Below are positions 8,056-16,655 of a DNA stretch of 64,000 nucleotides, piece after piece. The notes below the pieces were generated by a model. The model was given only the letters and a program-made list of their open reading frames with translations. It made no database searches and had not been told where the DNA came from. The position numbers were made by a program, and so were the translations under genes. Source of the DNA: JAIOZK01 sp964468645 (GTDB taxonomy: Bacteria; Bacteroidota; Bacteroidia; Bacteroidales; JAIOZK01); the NCBI GenBank assembly GCA_964468645.1, contig CAYXUU010000032.1, positions 8,548-72,547 of the forward strand, given 5' to 3'. Within the stretch, counting starts at the first letter, position 1; the number at the start of each line of letters is the position of its first letter.

Positions 8056-10998
8056 TTAAGCTTTGGTTTCCTTGTTTCTTACCTTGGTTAAATAACCAAC
8101 GGAAGGCAGTGTATGTATCTCTTCTAGCAGATGATAGTTTCTATCGTTTGCGTATGCTTTAGAAACCCTGCTTTCTTTATCGTTTAAATTACCAAATACA
8201 ATGGCATTGGCCGGGCATGCCTGTTCGCAGGCCATTTTGATATCCCCATCCTTCAGTTTCCGGTTTTCCATCTTGGCTTCAAGTTTCTTTTCCTGTATCC
8301 TCTGTGAGCAGAAGGAACATTTCTCAACAACACCCCTCGACCGTACAACAACATCCGGGTTCAAAACCATCTTACCCAGTTCGTTGTCCATGTTGTAAGG
8401 GAACTTTTCATTATTGGAATACTTATACCAGTTGAATCTTCTGACCCGGTAAGGGCAGTTGTTCATACAATACCTGGTGCCAATGCAACGGTTATATGCC
8501 ATCATGTTGAGGCCTTCATCACTGTGTGGTGTTGCTGCAACAGGGCAAACATTTTCACAGGGGGCATTATCACATTGCTGGCACATCACCGGTTGGTGAT
8601 AGACCTCCGGATTTTCAGCATCATCAGTATAATACCTGTCAATCCTTATCCAGTGCATGATCCTTCTTCTCTTTACTTCCTCCTTACCAATAACAGCTAC
8701 ATTATTCTCAGCCTGGCAGGCAATGGCACATGCCGAACAACCTATACAGGAATTCAGATTAATGGCAAGCCCCCAGTGGAAATTTGGAAAATCAGGTTTG
8801 CTATACAGGGTAACATGGCGCTCTTCATGATAATCGTGCATCTTGTTGCCGGATTTTGGATTTTCCTTCCAATCTTTAAAGGTAGTCTCCCTGACTAGGT
8901 CACGGCCTTCCATAGAATTATGGGTTTGCGTTAGCGCCAGGGGATAGGTACCTCCGGTCTCCGAAAGATCAACAGATGAGTTGTACTGAATAGTATTATC
9001 ACTGAAATTAATCAATGGGAAAACATTCTCTCCAACACCATCACCTACTTTGCCTGCCCCTGTGCGGCCATAACCCATGGCTATCGAGATTACCCCAGCG
9101 GTTTGTCCGGGTTGAACAAGTACCGGTAATTTTATTTTATCATTGATCTTGAGCACATCCTCGTTTTTCCATCCTTTTGAAGAAGCATCGGCCGGGGAAA
9201 CAGCAATGAAGTTATCCCATGTGATTTTTGAGATCGGATCAGGCAGTTCCTGTAACCAGGGATTATTGGCATGTTTGCCGTTACCTATTGCCATGTTTTC
9301 AAAAAGCAGAAGTTCAAATTCACCATTCGGTTTCTTAATGCTACCGTTAAGTTCCGATTCGTTAAATGATGGCTGAGGTTCGATTGCTTTCTTATTGTTG
9401 AATACCCCATCATGCAGGCATTGATTCCAGAACGAAGCAAAACTTAAATGTGTTGATTGATCAGGGAAAATATTTTCCTCCCAGTAAGCCTTGATATTGG
9501 CATAATAATCCGGTTCCATTCCAATCCATGTTAACAGGCTTTCCTGAAACTGCCTGGTGTCGAATAACTTTGGTATGGTTGGCTGACCAAGTGAATAATA
9601 ACCTGATTTTGGCTCTGCATCAATCCACGATTCAAGGTAATTGTTATCGGGACAAACAAACTGAACATGCTGTGAAGTTTCATCGGTATAATCTGAAAAG
9701 GAAACAGTGAGTTCCCTGTTTTTTAGTCCGCGGATAAATTTCCCAGCATTATAATAATCATAGGCGGGATTACAGTTGTAGATCAACAAAGCGCCAATTT
9801 TATCCCCCTCAAGTTCTTTAACAAGGGCTTCCATTTCATCATCCCCGGCCTGTTTAAGGTATAATGGTGTGTTCAGGTCGATGGTATTACCATAATTATT
9901 TAAAAGATGATTGATGCCATTAACTATTAATTGCGTATCAATATTATTTGTGCCACTGATAACAAGCGATTTTCCCTGGTTGGCCAGCAATTCTTCAGCT
10001 ATTGTATAAATATTAATTGGAGATGGTTCAACAGTATATGTTTGCTCACCCAGATGTGCAGCAATAGCATTATAGATATTCAGTAAGATAATCTTTTCTT
10101 CTGATGGTTTTACAGGGAGCCTTTCATCAGCATTGCATCCGGTAAGCGACATGAACGATTCCAGCTGAATATGCCTTGACATGGTATTGCTGTCTTCGAG
10201 GTTTCTTTTGGAGGTATATCCATTGATATAATCGATGGAGTTTAGCCAGTTACCTAGAAAATCAGCGTTGAAACTTACGATAAGATCGGCTTTGTCAAAC
10301 CTGTAGTCAGGAATGATTTCCTTGTTGAAAGATTTTTTGTTTGCTTTTAAAATAGCAGCAGATGATATAGCATCATAGGTAACCCATTTTGTAGTGGGGT
10401 ATTTCACTTTAAATTCATTGAATATATTTTTCGTTGAAGGGCTGATAACACTTGATGTGAGCAAAACAATTTCTTTCCCGGTTCCTGCGATATTCTCAAG
10501 TTTTCCTTTGATTTCCTGGTCAACTTCTTCCCATCGGGCTTTCTGGCCGTTCATCAATGGATGTTTTAACCGGCCTGAATCATAGAGGTTAAGTACGGAA
10601 GCCTGTACCCTGGATGAGGTACCGCCTTTTGTAACTTCTGATAATTCGTTCCCTTCAATTTTTATTGGCCTTCCTTCCCTGGTTTTAACCAGCACACTGC
10701 AATAATCATTGCCATCATAATAGGTAGAAGCATAAAACCTGGCTACACCGGGTGTTACATCTTCAGGTTTGTTCAGGAAGGGGATGGCTTTTCTGACCGG
10801 CATTTCACAGCTGGTGGCCAGGGTAGCATAACCAACGGTAAAACCGAGCATCTTGAGGAAGTCACGCCTGTTTGCTTTTCCTTTGATTTCTTCATCCGAT
10901 AATCCTTCGACAGAAAACTCTGGTTCAGGCTCCCGCGTAACCTCTTTTTGTGACTTTAATGAATTGTATTCTTCTAAGCTTTTCCAGTATTTTTTCAT
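8056..10998 (-). CDS. actB: Alternative complex III subunit ActB, molybdopterin-oxidoreductase-like iron-sulfur protein
   Basis: 980 residues. The N-terminus carries a Tat-like signal (NRRDFLKMLGFTVGYATLA followed by a Cys). A molybdopterin-oxidoreductase-type region spans most of residues 60-720; in characterised ActB proteins this part lacks the Mo cofactor. The C-terminal ferredoxin-like region shows the cysteine groups CIGCSACAIAC (751), CQQCDNAPCENVC (806), CIGTRYCMNNC (838), CSFC (894) and CEQAC (924), consistent with about four Fe-S clusters passing electrons from the quinol site to the haems of ActA. Fusion of the two ActB modules is usual in this phylum. Confidence 0.92.
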   Translation of the reverse strand: MKKYWKSLEEYNSLKSQKEVTREPEPEFSVEGLSDEEIKGKANRRDFLKMLGFTVGYATLATSCEMPVRKAIPFLNKPEDVTPGVARFYASTYYDGNDYCSVLVKTREGRPIKIEGNELSEVTKGGTSSRVQASVLNLYDSGRLKHPLMNGQKARWEEVDQEIKGKLENIAGTGKEIVLLTSSVISPSTKNIFNEFKVKYPTTKWVTYDAISSAAILKANKKSFNKEIIPDYRFDKADLIVSFNADFLGNWLNSIDYINGYTSKRNLEDSNTMSRHIQLESFMSLTGCNADERLPVKPSEEKIILLNIYNAIAAHLGEQTYTVEPSPINIYTIAEELLANQGKSLVISGTNNIDTQLIVNGINHLLNNYGNTIDLNTPLYLKQAGDDEMEALVKELEGDKIGALLIYNCNPAYDYYNAGKFIRGLKNRELTVSFSDYTDETSQHVQFVCPDNNYLESWIDAEPKSGYYSLGQPTIPKLFDTRQFQESLLTWIGMEPDYYANIKAYWEENIFPDQSTHLSFASFWNQCLHDGVFNNKKAIEPQPSFNESELNGSIKKPNGEFELLLFENMAIGNGKHANNPWLQELPDPISKITWDNFIAVSPADASSKGWKNEDVLKINDKIKLPVLVQPGQTAGVISIAMGYGRTGAGKVGDGVGENVFPLINFSDNTIQYNSSVDLSETGGTYPLALTQTHNSMEGRDLVRETTFKDWKENPKSGNKMHDYHEERHVTLYSKPDFPNFHWGLAINLNSCIGCSACAIACQAENNVAVIGKEEVKRRRIMHWIRIDRYYTDDAENPEVYHQPVMCQQCDNAPCENVCPVAATPHSDEGLNMMAYNRCIGTRYCMNNCPYRVRRFNWYKYSNNEKFPYNMDNELGKMVLNPDVVVRSRGVVEKCSFCSQRIQEKKLEAKMENRKLKDGDIKMACEQACPANAIVFGNLNDKESRVSKAYANDRNYHLLEEIHTLPSVGYLTKVRNKETKA

Positions 10999-11038
10999 TA
11001 TGAAGTATGTTTTTGACGGATGAACCGTTAATATTCAA

Positions 11039-12238
11039 TTAATAATGACACCTCTGGCAATCGTTGCCTCCAATATCCTTAACAGTAACTCTTTGCAACT
11101 CCCCTGATTTGAGTTTTTCGTGAAGCTCAATATAATCCGTGTAAAACTCATTGGTCTCAAACTGCATCACCCGGGTTTCACGATGGCAGTTGATGCACCA
11201 TCCCATACCAAGGTCATAAACCTGTGTTATCCTGTCCATCTCTTCAACATCACCATGGCATACCGTACAATCGATTTCACCCACGTTTACATGTTGGGCA
11301 TGGCTGAAAAACACATGATCGGGAAGATTATGAACTTTTATCCATTCAATAGGTTTCTGGTTTTCGATGGCATCATAGATCTTTGCAATCTCTTCGGTAC
11401 CGGTTGTTTTTCCTTCCTTTACAACATTGTGGCAATTCATGCATAATTGCAGGGAGGGGATTCCGGCATGCCTGCTGTTATCGGCGGTGTGATGACAATA
11501 TTTACAATCGATCTTATTTTGTTTTACATGGATTTTATGCGAGAAGGCAATAGGCTGGTCGGGGGAATAACCCTCCTGACGCCCAAGGGCGATGGCCTCT
11601 GTTACGATTACTTCCACCATAATAATGGCAGCGATGATCATAACAATGATGTGAACAAATTTTGCCTTAATAAGTTTGGTTAAAAACAGATCTATAAATA
11701 CAATAAAAAACAAAGCAAATGAAATCCAGAAAGGGTAGCCGTAATTCCTGCCGTGTTCAATCTTATATTCCAGGATCTCATCAGCGTAAGTTGTATGGTC
11801 TTCCGGAGCTTCTTCAGTGGTTTCTGCCGGTGTTTCTGCTAGCTCAATACCACCCTTGCTTTCCGCCTCAATATAGGCAAGCAAATCCCTCACCTGGTCA
11901 TCGGTCAGGTTATTGGGTGGCATGGGAATATTATTATACTCTGCAAAAAGCTGCACAGCGACTTCATCACCTGATTGAATTACTTCCTGGGAATTCTGGA
12001 TAAATTTAATAAGCCAGGCCTCATCTCTTTGATCACCTATATCTTTCAGATCAGGACCGATCAGCTTGCCACCTCCTATCGTATGACAGGCCGCACATAC
12101 CTGAAAATGGGGTTTGCCTGCATCAGCTGACTGGGAGTAAACAGATTGAATGATCAGCAAACAAAAAAATACGCCGAAGAGACTTCTCTTCAGCGATCTA
12201 AACAATAGCTTTGACAATGCCACTAAGGAATATTCCAT
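11039..12238 (-). CDS. actA: Alternative complex III subunit ActA, multihaem cytochrome c
   Basis: First gene of the operon, 399 residues. A hydrophobic signal region (residues 19-36) is followed by a class I cytochrome-c-like domain with CAACH at 48 and a distal Met region (IPMPPNNLTDDQ). Two transmembrane segments follow (about 168-190 and 195-220). The C-terminal multihaem domain has CKYCH (245), CMNCH (266), CTVCH (324), CINCH (348) and CQRCH (394). That is six CxxCH sites in one chain: an N-terminal mono-haem domain plus the five-haem domain. It hands electrons from ActB to a periplasmic acceptor or oxidase. It starts 263 bp upstream of the TPM gene stop. Confidence 0.9.
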   Translation of the reverse strand: MEYSLVALSKLLFRSLKRSLFGVFFCLLIIQSVYSQSADAGKPHFQVCAACHTIGGGKLIGPDLKDIGDQRDEAWLIKFIQNSQEVIQSGDEVAVQLFAEYNNIPMPPNNLTDDQVRDLLAYIEAESKGGIELAETPAETTEEAPEDHTTYADEILEYKIEHGRNYGYPFWISFALFFIVFIDLFLTKLIKAKFVHIIVMIIAAIIMVEVIVTEAIALGRQEGYSPDQPIAFSHKIHVKQNKIDCKYCHHTADNSRHAGIPSLQLCMNCHNVVKEGKTTGTEEIAKIYDAIENQKPIEWIKVHNLPDHVFFSHAQHVNVGEIDCTVCHGDVEEMDRITQVYDLGMGWCINCHRETRVMQFETNEFYTDYIELHEKLKSGELQRVTVKDIGGNDCQRCHY

Positions 12239-12407
12239 CTCGTTAATATTCTGGTTTGGTAATAGAAGATGTAAATATACAGAAATATGATTATTTCATG
12301 ATATATTTTCCGGGGGTAAAATTAGTAAAAATTATTATTAAGACTAAATAAGAATAAAGAATTCTCAGGCTAATTAAATTTCTTGTCTCAACAACCCTGA
12401 TTGAGGG

Positions 12408-12456
12408 TGAAGACTGAAGACCGAAGAATGGAGACCGAAGAATGAAGACTACAGAC
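12408..12456. repeat. Heptanucleotide repeat, seven units
   Basis: Seven consecutive 7-bp units of the type YGAAGAM: TGAAGAC, TGAAGAC, CGAAGAA, TGGAGAC, CGAAGAA, TGAAGAC, TACAGAC. It lies in the 263-bp space between actA and the TPM gene, about 45 bp downstream of the TPM gene stop. The unit length matches the other heptad loci in this window, although the bases differ. The rest of this gap shows nothing recognisable. Confidence 0.8.
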
Positions 12457-12501
12457 TTAAACTATGTCAGAATGAGGCAATCATAGTAAGATTCAGAAAT
12501 C

Positions 12502-13305
12502 CTACCAACTTCCGCCTGCGCCGCCACCACCAAAGCTTCCTCCTCCGAAGCCGCCAAAACCACCGGATCCGGATGAGAAATTTCCCCAGCTTCCGCCACC
12601 ACTACTGCCCCGGCCAATAGCACTTCCAAGCCATAAAGCGGTCCAGAATGGAAGACTGCTTCCACTTTTTCCGGCGGAATAATATTTGCCACGGTTTCTC
12701 ATAAGAAGAAAATAAACGACAAATATGATGATGAAAGGAAGTATTGCCCCAAGTGGTGTTCCCTTTGTTCTTTTATCATAAGCCTGGTAAGAATATTCAC
12801 CGGATGCCAGTTCCATCAATACAGTGGTTGCATTATCAAGTCCTGTATAATAATCATTGTTTTTAAAATAAGGGATCATTTCATTGTTCACGATGCGTGA
12901 AGCTGTGGCATCCGGGATTGCACCCTCAAGTCCATAACCCGTGGCAATAAAAGCCTGCCCACGGCTTGAAGCTGTTTTAGGCTTGACAAGGATAACAATA
13001 CCATTGTTAAATTTACCCTGACCAACACCCCAGGTTTCACCAATCTCATAAGCAAATTGAGCTTTGTCATGGCCATTCAGTGTTTTAACCAGGACGATGG
13101 TAATCTGGTTGGAAGTGGTATCATTGAATGCTACCAGTTTTCTTTCAAGATTGCCGGTTTGCGACGGGCTTAAAATACCTGCCAGGTCATTGACTAATTT
13201 CGGTGGTTGCGGCCTGACGGGAATATCCTGGGCAATGACCGGAAGGATTAAACCGGAAAATATACTTACGAAGAAGAACCTTCTTAATTTTTGAATTTGT
13301 TTCAT
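12502..13305 (-). CDS. TPM-domain membrane protein, YgcG-like
   Basis: I start it at the ATG at 13305 (MKQIQKLRRFFFVSIFSGLI), which gives a signal peptide and leaves a 1-bp gap to the upstream TPM gene; longer starts would overlap that gene. The 267-residue product has a TPM (DUF477) domain over residues about 35-165 (LVNDLAGILSPSQ; GYGLEGAIPDATASRI). One transmembrane helix near 192-210 and a glycine/serine-rich tail (GGFGGFGGGSFGGGG) follow. This is the classic architecture of the TPM family, whose cellular role is poorly defined; some plant members act in photosystem repair. It forms a LemA-TPM-TPM operon. Confidence 0.85.
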   Translation of the reverse strand: MKQIQKLRRFFFVSIFSGLILPVIAQDIPVRPQPPKLVNDLAGILSPSQTGNLERKLVAFNDTTSNQITIVLVKTLNGHDKAQFAYEIGETWGVGQGKFNNGIVILVKPKTASSRGQAFIATGYGLEGAIPDATASRIVNNEMIPYFKNNDYYTGLDNATTVLMELASGEYSYQAYDKRTKGTPLGAILPFIIIFVVYFLLMRNRGKYYSAGKSGSSLPFWTALWLGSAIGRGSSGGGSWGNFSSGSGGFGGFGGGSFGGGGAGGSW

Positions 13306-13306
13306 A

Positions 13307-13753
13307 TTATTTGCTTCCAAAAGATATTTCATCAGATAATTCATTGACATCATCAGTCTGGCGTGGAAAATGTTCCTTGAGTTGTTTGCCTGCATTTTCC
13401 ATTCCTTCAACCAGGCCTTCTGTGAATTCACCCTGTTTAAAATGAATTGCCATATTTTCCTTAATATTATCCCAGAAATTTTTTGGGACAACGGCATTGA
13501 TCCCTTTGTCGCCGATGATGGCAAACTTTCTATCCTTTACGGCTAAATAAAACAAAACTCCATTTCTAAGTTCAGTTTCATGCATTTTAAGTTTCTCAAA
13601 GATCAAGGCTGACCTGTCAAGCACTTCGCCGTGGCAATGATTTTCCAGATGCAAACGAATTTCGCCTGACGTTTCCATTTCGGCATTGCCTATTGCCTGT
13701 ATTAAATCAGCCTTTTGCTGGCTATTAAAAAAGTTACGAGCTGTAGTTCCCAT
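13307..13753 (-). CDS. TPM-domain protein, soluble
   Basis: A 148-residue protein that is essentially one TPM domain (GEIRLHLENHC; RNGVLFYLAVKDRKFAIIGDKGI; FTEGLVEGMENAGKQL). It has no signal peptide and no transmembrane helix. It lies between lemA and the membrane TPM gene, 37 bp after lemA. Pairing of a soluble and a membrane-bound TPM protein with LemA is common in Bacteroidota; the biochemical function is unknown. Confidence 0.85.
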   Translation of the reverse strand: MGTTARNFFNSQQKADLIQAIGNAEMETSGEIRLHLENHCHGEVLDRSALIFEKLKMHETELRNGVLFYLAVKDRKFAIIGDKGINAVVPKNFWDNIKENMAIHFKQGEFTEGLVEGMENAGKQLKEHFPRQTDDVNELSDEISFGSK

Positions 13754-13790
13754 ATTGCTTCAGGTCTTGATTTTCCTGTTTAAAGTAAAT

Positions 13791-14384
13791 TTAAAATTCT
13801 ACCACCGGTGCCTGCTCCGCACCCTCAGTAGCTTCGAAATATGGCTTCTTTTCAAAACCAAACATGCTCGCCCAGAGGTTCTTTGGAAATTTCCTGATAT
13901 AGGTGTTATAATCCCGGGTAACGGTGTTGAATTTCTGTCTTTCAACAGTTATCCTGTTTTCTGTTCCTTCGAGCTGCGCCTGTAATTCAAGGAAGTTCTG
14001 GTTTGCCTTCAGGTCGGGATATCGCTCAACAACTACCAGCAATTTTGAAAGTGCCGATGTAAGACCTGCCTGGGCTTCCTGAAATTGTTGCATACTTTGC
14101 AGGTTCAGATCTGCCGGATTGATATTTACGGAAGTAGCTTTAGACCTGGCTTCAATGACTTCGGTAAGTGTTTCTTTTTCATGTTCTGCATAGCCCTTTA
14201 CAGTGTTCACCAAGTTAGGGATCAGATCCGCCCTGCGCTGATAAACATTCTCAACCTGGGCCCATGATTCACCAACGGCTTCATCTTTGGTTACCATATT
14301 GTTATAGGTGCCCTTGATTGAGCTATACAAAATCAATCCGATGATCACAATAATGGCAATGATTATCCAGTTTTTCCTTTTCAT
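13791..14384 (-). CDS. lemA: LemA family protein
   Basis: 197 residues: an N-terminal membrane anchor (NWIIIAIIVIIGLILYSSIKG) followed by the long helical LemA domain, with the family signatures YQRRADLIPNLVNTVKGYA and ENRITVERQKFN. Its length is typical. First gene of the LemA-TPM-TPM operon. LemA proteins are membrane-anchored helical proteins of unclear function. Confidence 0.92.
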   Translation of the reverse strand: MKRKNWIIIAIIVIIGLILYSSIKGTYNNMVTKDEAVGESWAQVENVYQRRADLIPNLVNTVKGYAEHEKETLTEVIEARSKATSVNINPADLNLQSMQQFQEAQAGLTSALSKLLVVVERYPDLKANQNFLELQAQLEGTENRITVERQKFNTVTRDYNTYIRKFPKNLWASMFGFEKKPYFEATEGAEQAPVVEF

Positions 14385-14469
14385 GTTATGTATTTTTCTG
14401 GTTTACAAACTAAAATTACGAAATATTAACCAGTGGCAATGTAAGACAGTCTCATTTTCCAACTGTTCA

Positions 14470-16374
14470 TTATTTTATAATATCAACACTCCTTTTAATA
14501 AAGTCAGTGAGTGATTGGCCCTTTAACAGGTTTTGTGATAACAATGCAAGATCATACACCTGTTTTACAATCTGATCCTGGGTTTTCTCGTCTTTCTCAT
14601 CAATTATCTTTGTGATAATCGGGTTGTTCGAATTGACAACGAGGTTATAGTTTTCGGGCATTTCCCCCATAAAAGGTGATCCTCCGCCCATGGCCGACAT
14701 ATCCTTCATACGTCTCATAAACTCATTCTGTGTGATTACACAGGGCAGGTCAGTTTCGCTCAGGTTTTCAAATTGTACTGAAAATCTTTCCTTATTGATA
14801 TTTCTTTCAAAAACCGGTTTCAATTCTTCTTTTTGCTTGTCATCAAGTTTGGAAGGTGCAGCATCCTCTTTTTCAATAAGCTTCTCAACCACATCGGCGT
14901 CAACCCTTTTAAAACTTATACCTGATAGCTTTTGTTCGAGATGATTGATGAAATGATTATCAAGAACACCATCCATTAATAATACATCATAGCCTTTTTC
15001 CTTTGCTGCTTCAATGTAACTGTGTTCTGTCTCAGTATCATTTGCATAAAGGTATATGATGGTTTTGTTCTTATCCTTCTGAAGTTCCTTAACCTTGGAT
15101 TTGTATTCGTCGAAGGTGAAGTATTTTCCATCAATGTTTTTAAACAGAGAAAATTTCTCTGCCCTTTCATAGAATTTTTCTTCGGTGATCATACCATATT
15201 CAATGAACACCTTGATATCATCCCATTTTTCTTCAAATTTCTTGCGGTCCTTTTTAAATAATTCCTCAAGTTTGTCGGCTACCTTACGCATGATATAGTT
15301 TGAGATCTTCTTAACGGCAGCATCACTTTGCAGATATGACCTGCTGACATTGAGCGGGATATCCGGTGAATCGATTACACCATGCAGAAGTGTGAGAAAC
15401 TCAGGAACGATACCTTCAACAGAGTCGGTTACAAAAACCTGGTTGCAATAAAGCTGGATTTTGTTTTTCTGAACTTCGATATTTTTCTTGATCTTTGGGA
15501 AATAGAGAATACCCGTCAGATTAAATGGGTAATCAACATTAAGGTGAATATGAAACAATGGATCCTCAAATGTGAATGGATATAATTCCCTGTAAAACTC
15601 CTTATATTCCTCGTCGGTACATTCGGTTGGTTTCTTCTTCCATAAAGGATCTGTATTGTTGATGATCCTCGGTTTTTCAACTTCCTTTGTTTTGGGTTTT
15701 CCGTCTTTGTCTTTCTCCCCTTCAATTTCTTCCGTAACTTTTTCTGTTCCGAATTGAATAGGAACAGGGAGGAACTTACTGTACTTTTTCAGTAGTTCAA
15801 GGATCTTATGTTCTTCAAGGAATTCTTTTGATTCATCATCGATATAGAGGATGATTTCAGATCCCCTGTCTTTTTTATCAATCTCAGTCAGGTTATAATC
15901 AGGACTTCCATCACACTCCCATTGTACTGCTTTTGTCTGTCCACCCTTTTTATAGGTTTTTGTCAGAATCTCTACTTTTTTAGAAACCATAAATGAAGAA
16001 TAAAATCCAAGTCCGAAATGTCCAATGATAGCATTTTTTTCTGCCTCGGTTTTATTTTTAAATTTTCCAACGAACTCTTCCGCGCTTGAGAAGGCCACCT
16101 CATTGATATACTTTTTAACTTCATCGCTGGTCATTCCAATACCACGATCTTTAACAGTAATCGTTCCGGCTTTTTTATTCACAGAAACATGAATTGTCAG
16201 ATCGCCCAGTTCATCCTTAAATTTGTCGGCTGAAGCAAGCGTTTTTAGTTTTTGTGTAGCATCAACAGCATTTGATATTAACTCCCTCAGGAAGATCTCA
16301 TGGTCCGAGTATAAGTACTTTTTTATAATCGGAAAGATATTTTCTGTCTGGACATTGATTTTTCCCTTTTCCAT
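14470..16374 (-). CDS. htpG: Molecular chaperone HtpG (Hsp90)
   Basis: A full-length 634-residue bacterial Hsp90. The N-terminal GHKL ATPase has the motifs FLRELISNAVDATQKL, DRGIGMTSDEV and IGHFGLGFYSSFMVS. The middle domain carries NVSRSYLQ, and the C-terminal dimerisation domain is complete. It acts as an ATP-driven cytosolic foldase or holdase in stress. It appears monocistronic, separated by 85 bp from lemA and by 281 bp from the T9SS gene upstream. Confidence 0.96.
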   Translation of the reverse strand: MEKGKINVQTENIFPIIKKYLYSDHEIFLRELISNAVDATQKLKTLASADKFKDELGDLTIHVSVNKKAGTITVKDRGIGMTSDEVKKYINEVAFSSAEEFVGKFKNKTEAEKNAIIGHFGLGFYSSFMVSKKVEILTKTYKKGGQTKAVQWECDGSPDYNLTEIDKKDRGSEIILYIDDESKEFLEEHKILELLKKYSKFLPVPIQFGTEKVTEEIEGEKDKDGKPKTKEVEKPRIINNTDPLWKKKPTECTDEEYKEFYRELYPFTFEDPLFHIHLNVDYPFNLTGILYFPKIKKNIEVQKNKIQLYCNQVFVTDSVEGIVPEFLTLLHGVIDSPDIPLNVSRSYLQSDAAVKKISNYIMRKVADKLEELFKKDRKKFEEKWDDIKVFIEYGMITEEKFYERAEKFSLFKNIDGKYFTFDEYKSKVKELQKDKNKTIIYLYANDTETEHSYIEAAKEKGYDVLLMDGVLDNHFINHLEQKLSGISFKRVDADVVEKLIEKEDAAPSKLDDKQKEELKPVFERNINKERFSVQFENLSETDLPCVITQNEFMRRMKDMSAMGGGSPFMGEMPENYNLVVNSNNPIITKIIDEKDEKTQDQIVKQVYDLALLSQNLLKGQSLTDFIKRSVDIIK

Positions 16375-16475
16375 CTTATCGTATTTTATTTGTTAAAATT
16401 ACGACGCGGAAAGATCAAAGCCTGTGCCATTTGGTTATAACTGACAAAATGACTTCGAGATAAAAAAAACGAGAC

Positions 16476-16630
16476 TGTCTCAAAAAATTTCCTGTGTTCT
16501 CATCTTTAACCCTGTATTCCTCTGTGGTTATTTTTTAATGTGCCTAACCACAGAGGAATCACAGAGAATTAACAGAGTGCAAAGAGTAAGAATATTTCTA
16601 AAAAAATAAATATTCCTGACTTTTGAGACA
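16476..16630. repeat. MITE-like inverted-repeat element
   Basis: A 155-bp segment bounded by perfect 10-bp inverted repeats: TGTCTCAAAA at 16476-16485 and TTTTGAGACA at 16621-16630. Inside it a perfect 15-bp hairpin (ATTCCTCTGTGGTTA and its complement) is separated by 14 bp. It has no coding capacity and lies 25 bp beyond the stop of the T9SS gene at 16656. It could be a miniature transposable element or an elaborate transcription terminator; no target duplication is evident. Confidence 0.45.
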
Positions 16631-16655
16631 TCCCTGTTTTGTTGTTGTAAATTTT

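Noticed and set aside
8056..10998. Molybdenum-dependent formate dehydrogenase or polysulfide reductase
   Set aside because: The neighbours actA, C, D, E and F and the fused molybdopterin-like plus ferredoxin-like layout identify ActB.
12462..12692. Small Gly/Ala/Val-rich ORF on the minus strand
   Set aside because: A shadow frame of the glycine-rich tail of the TPM gene.
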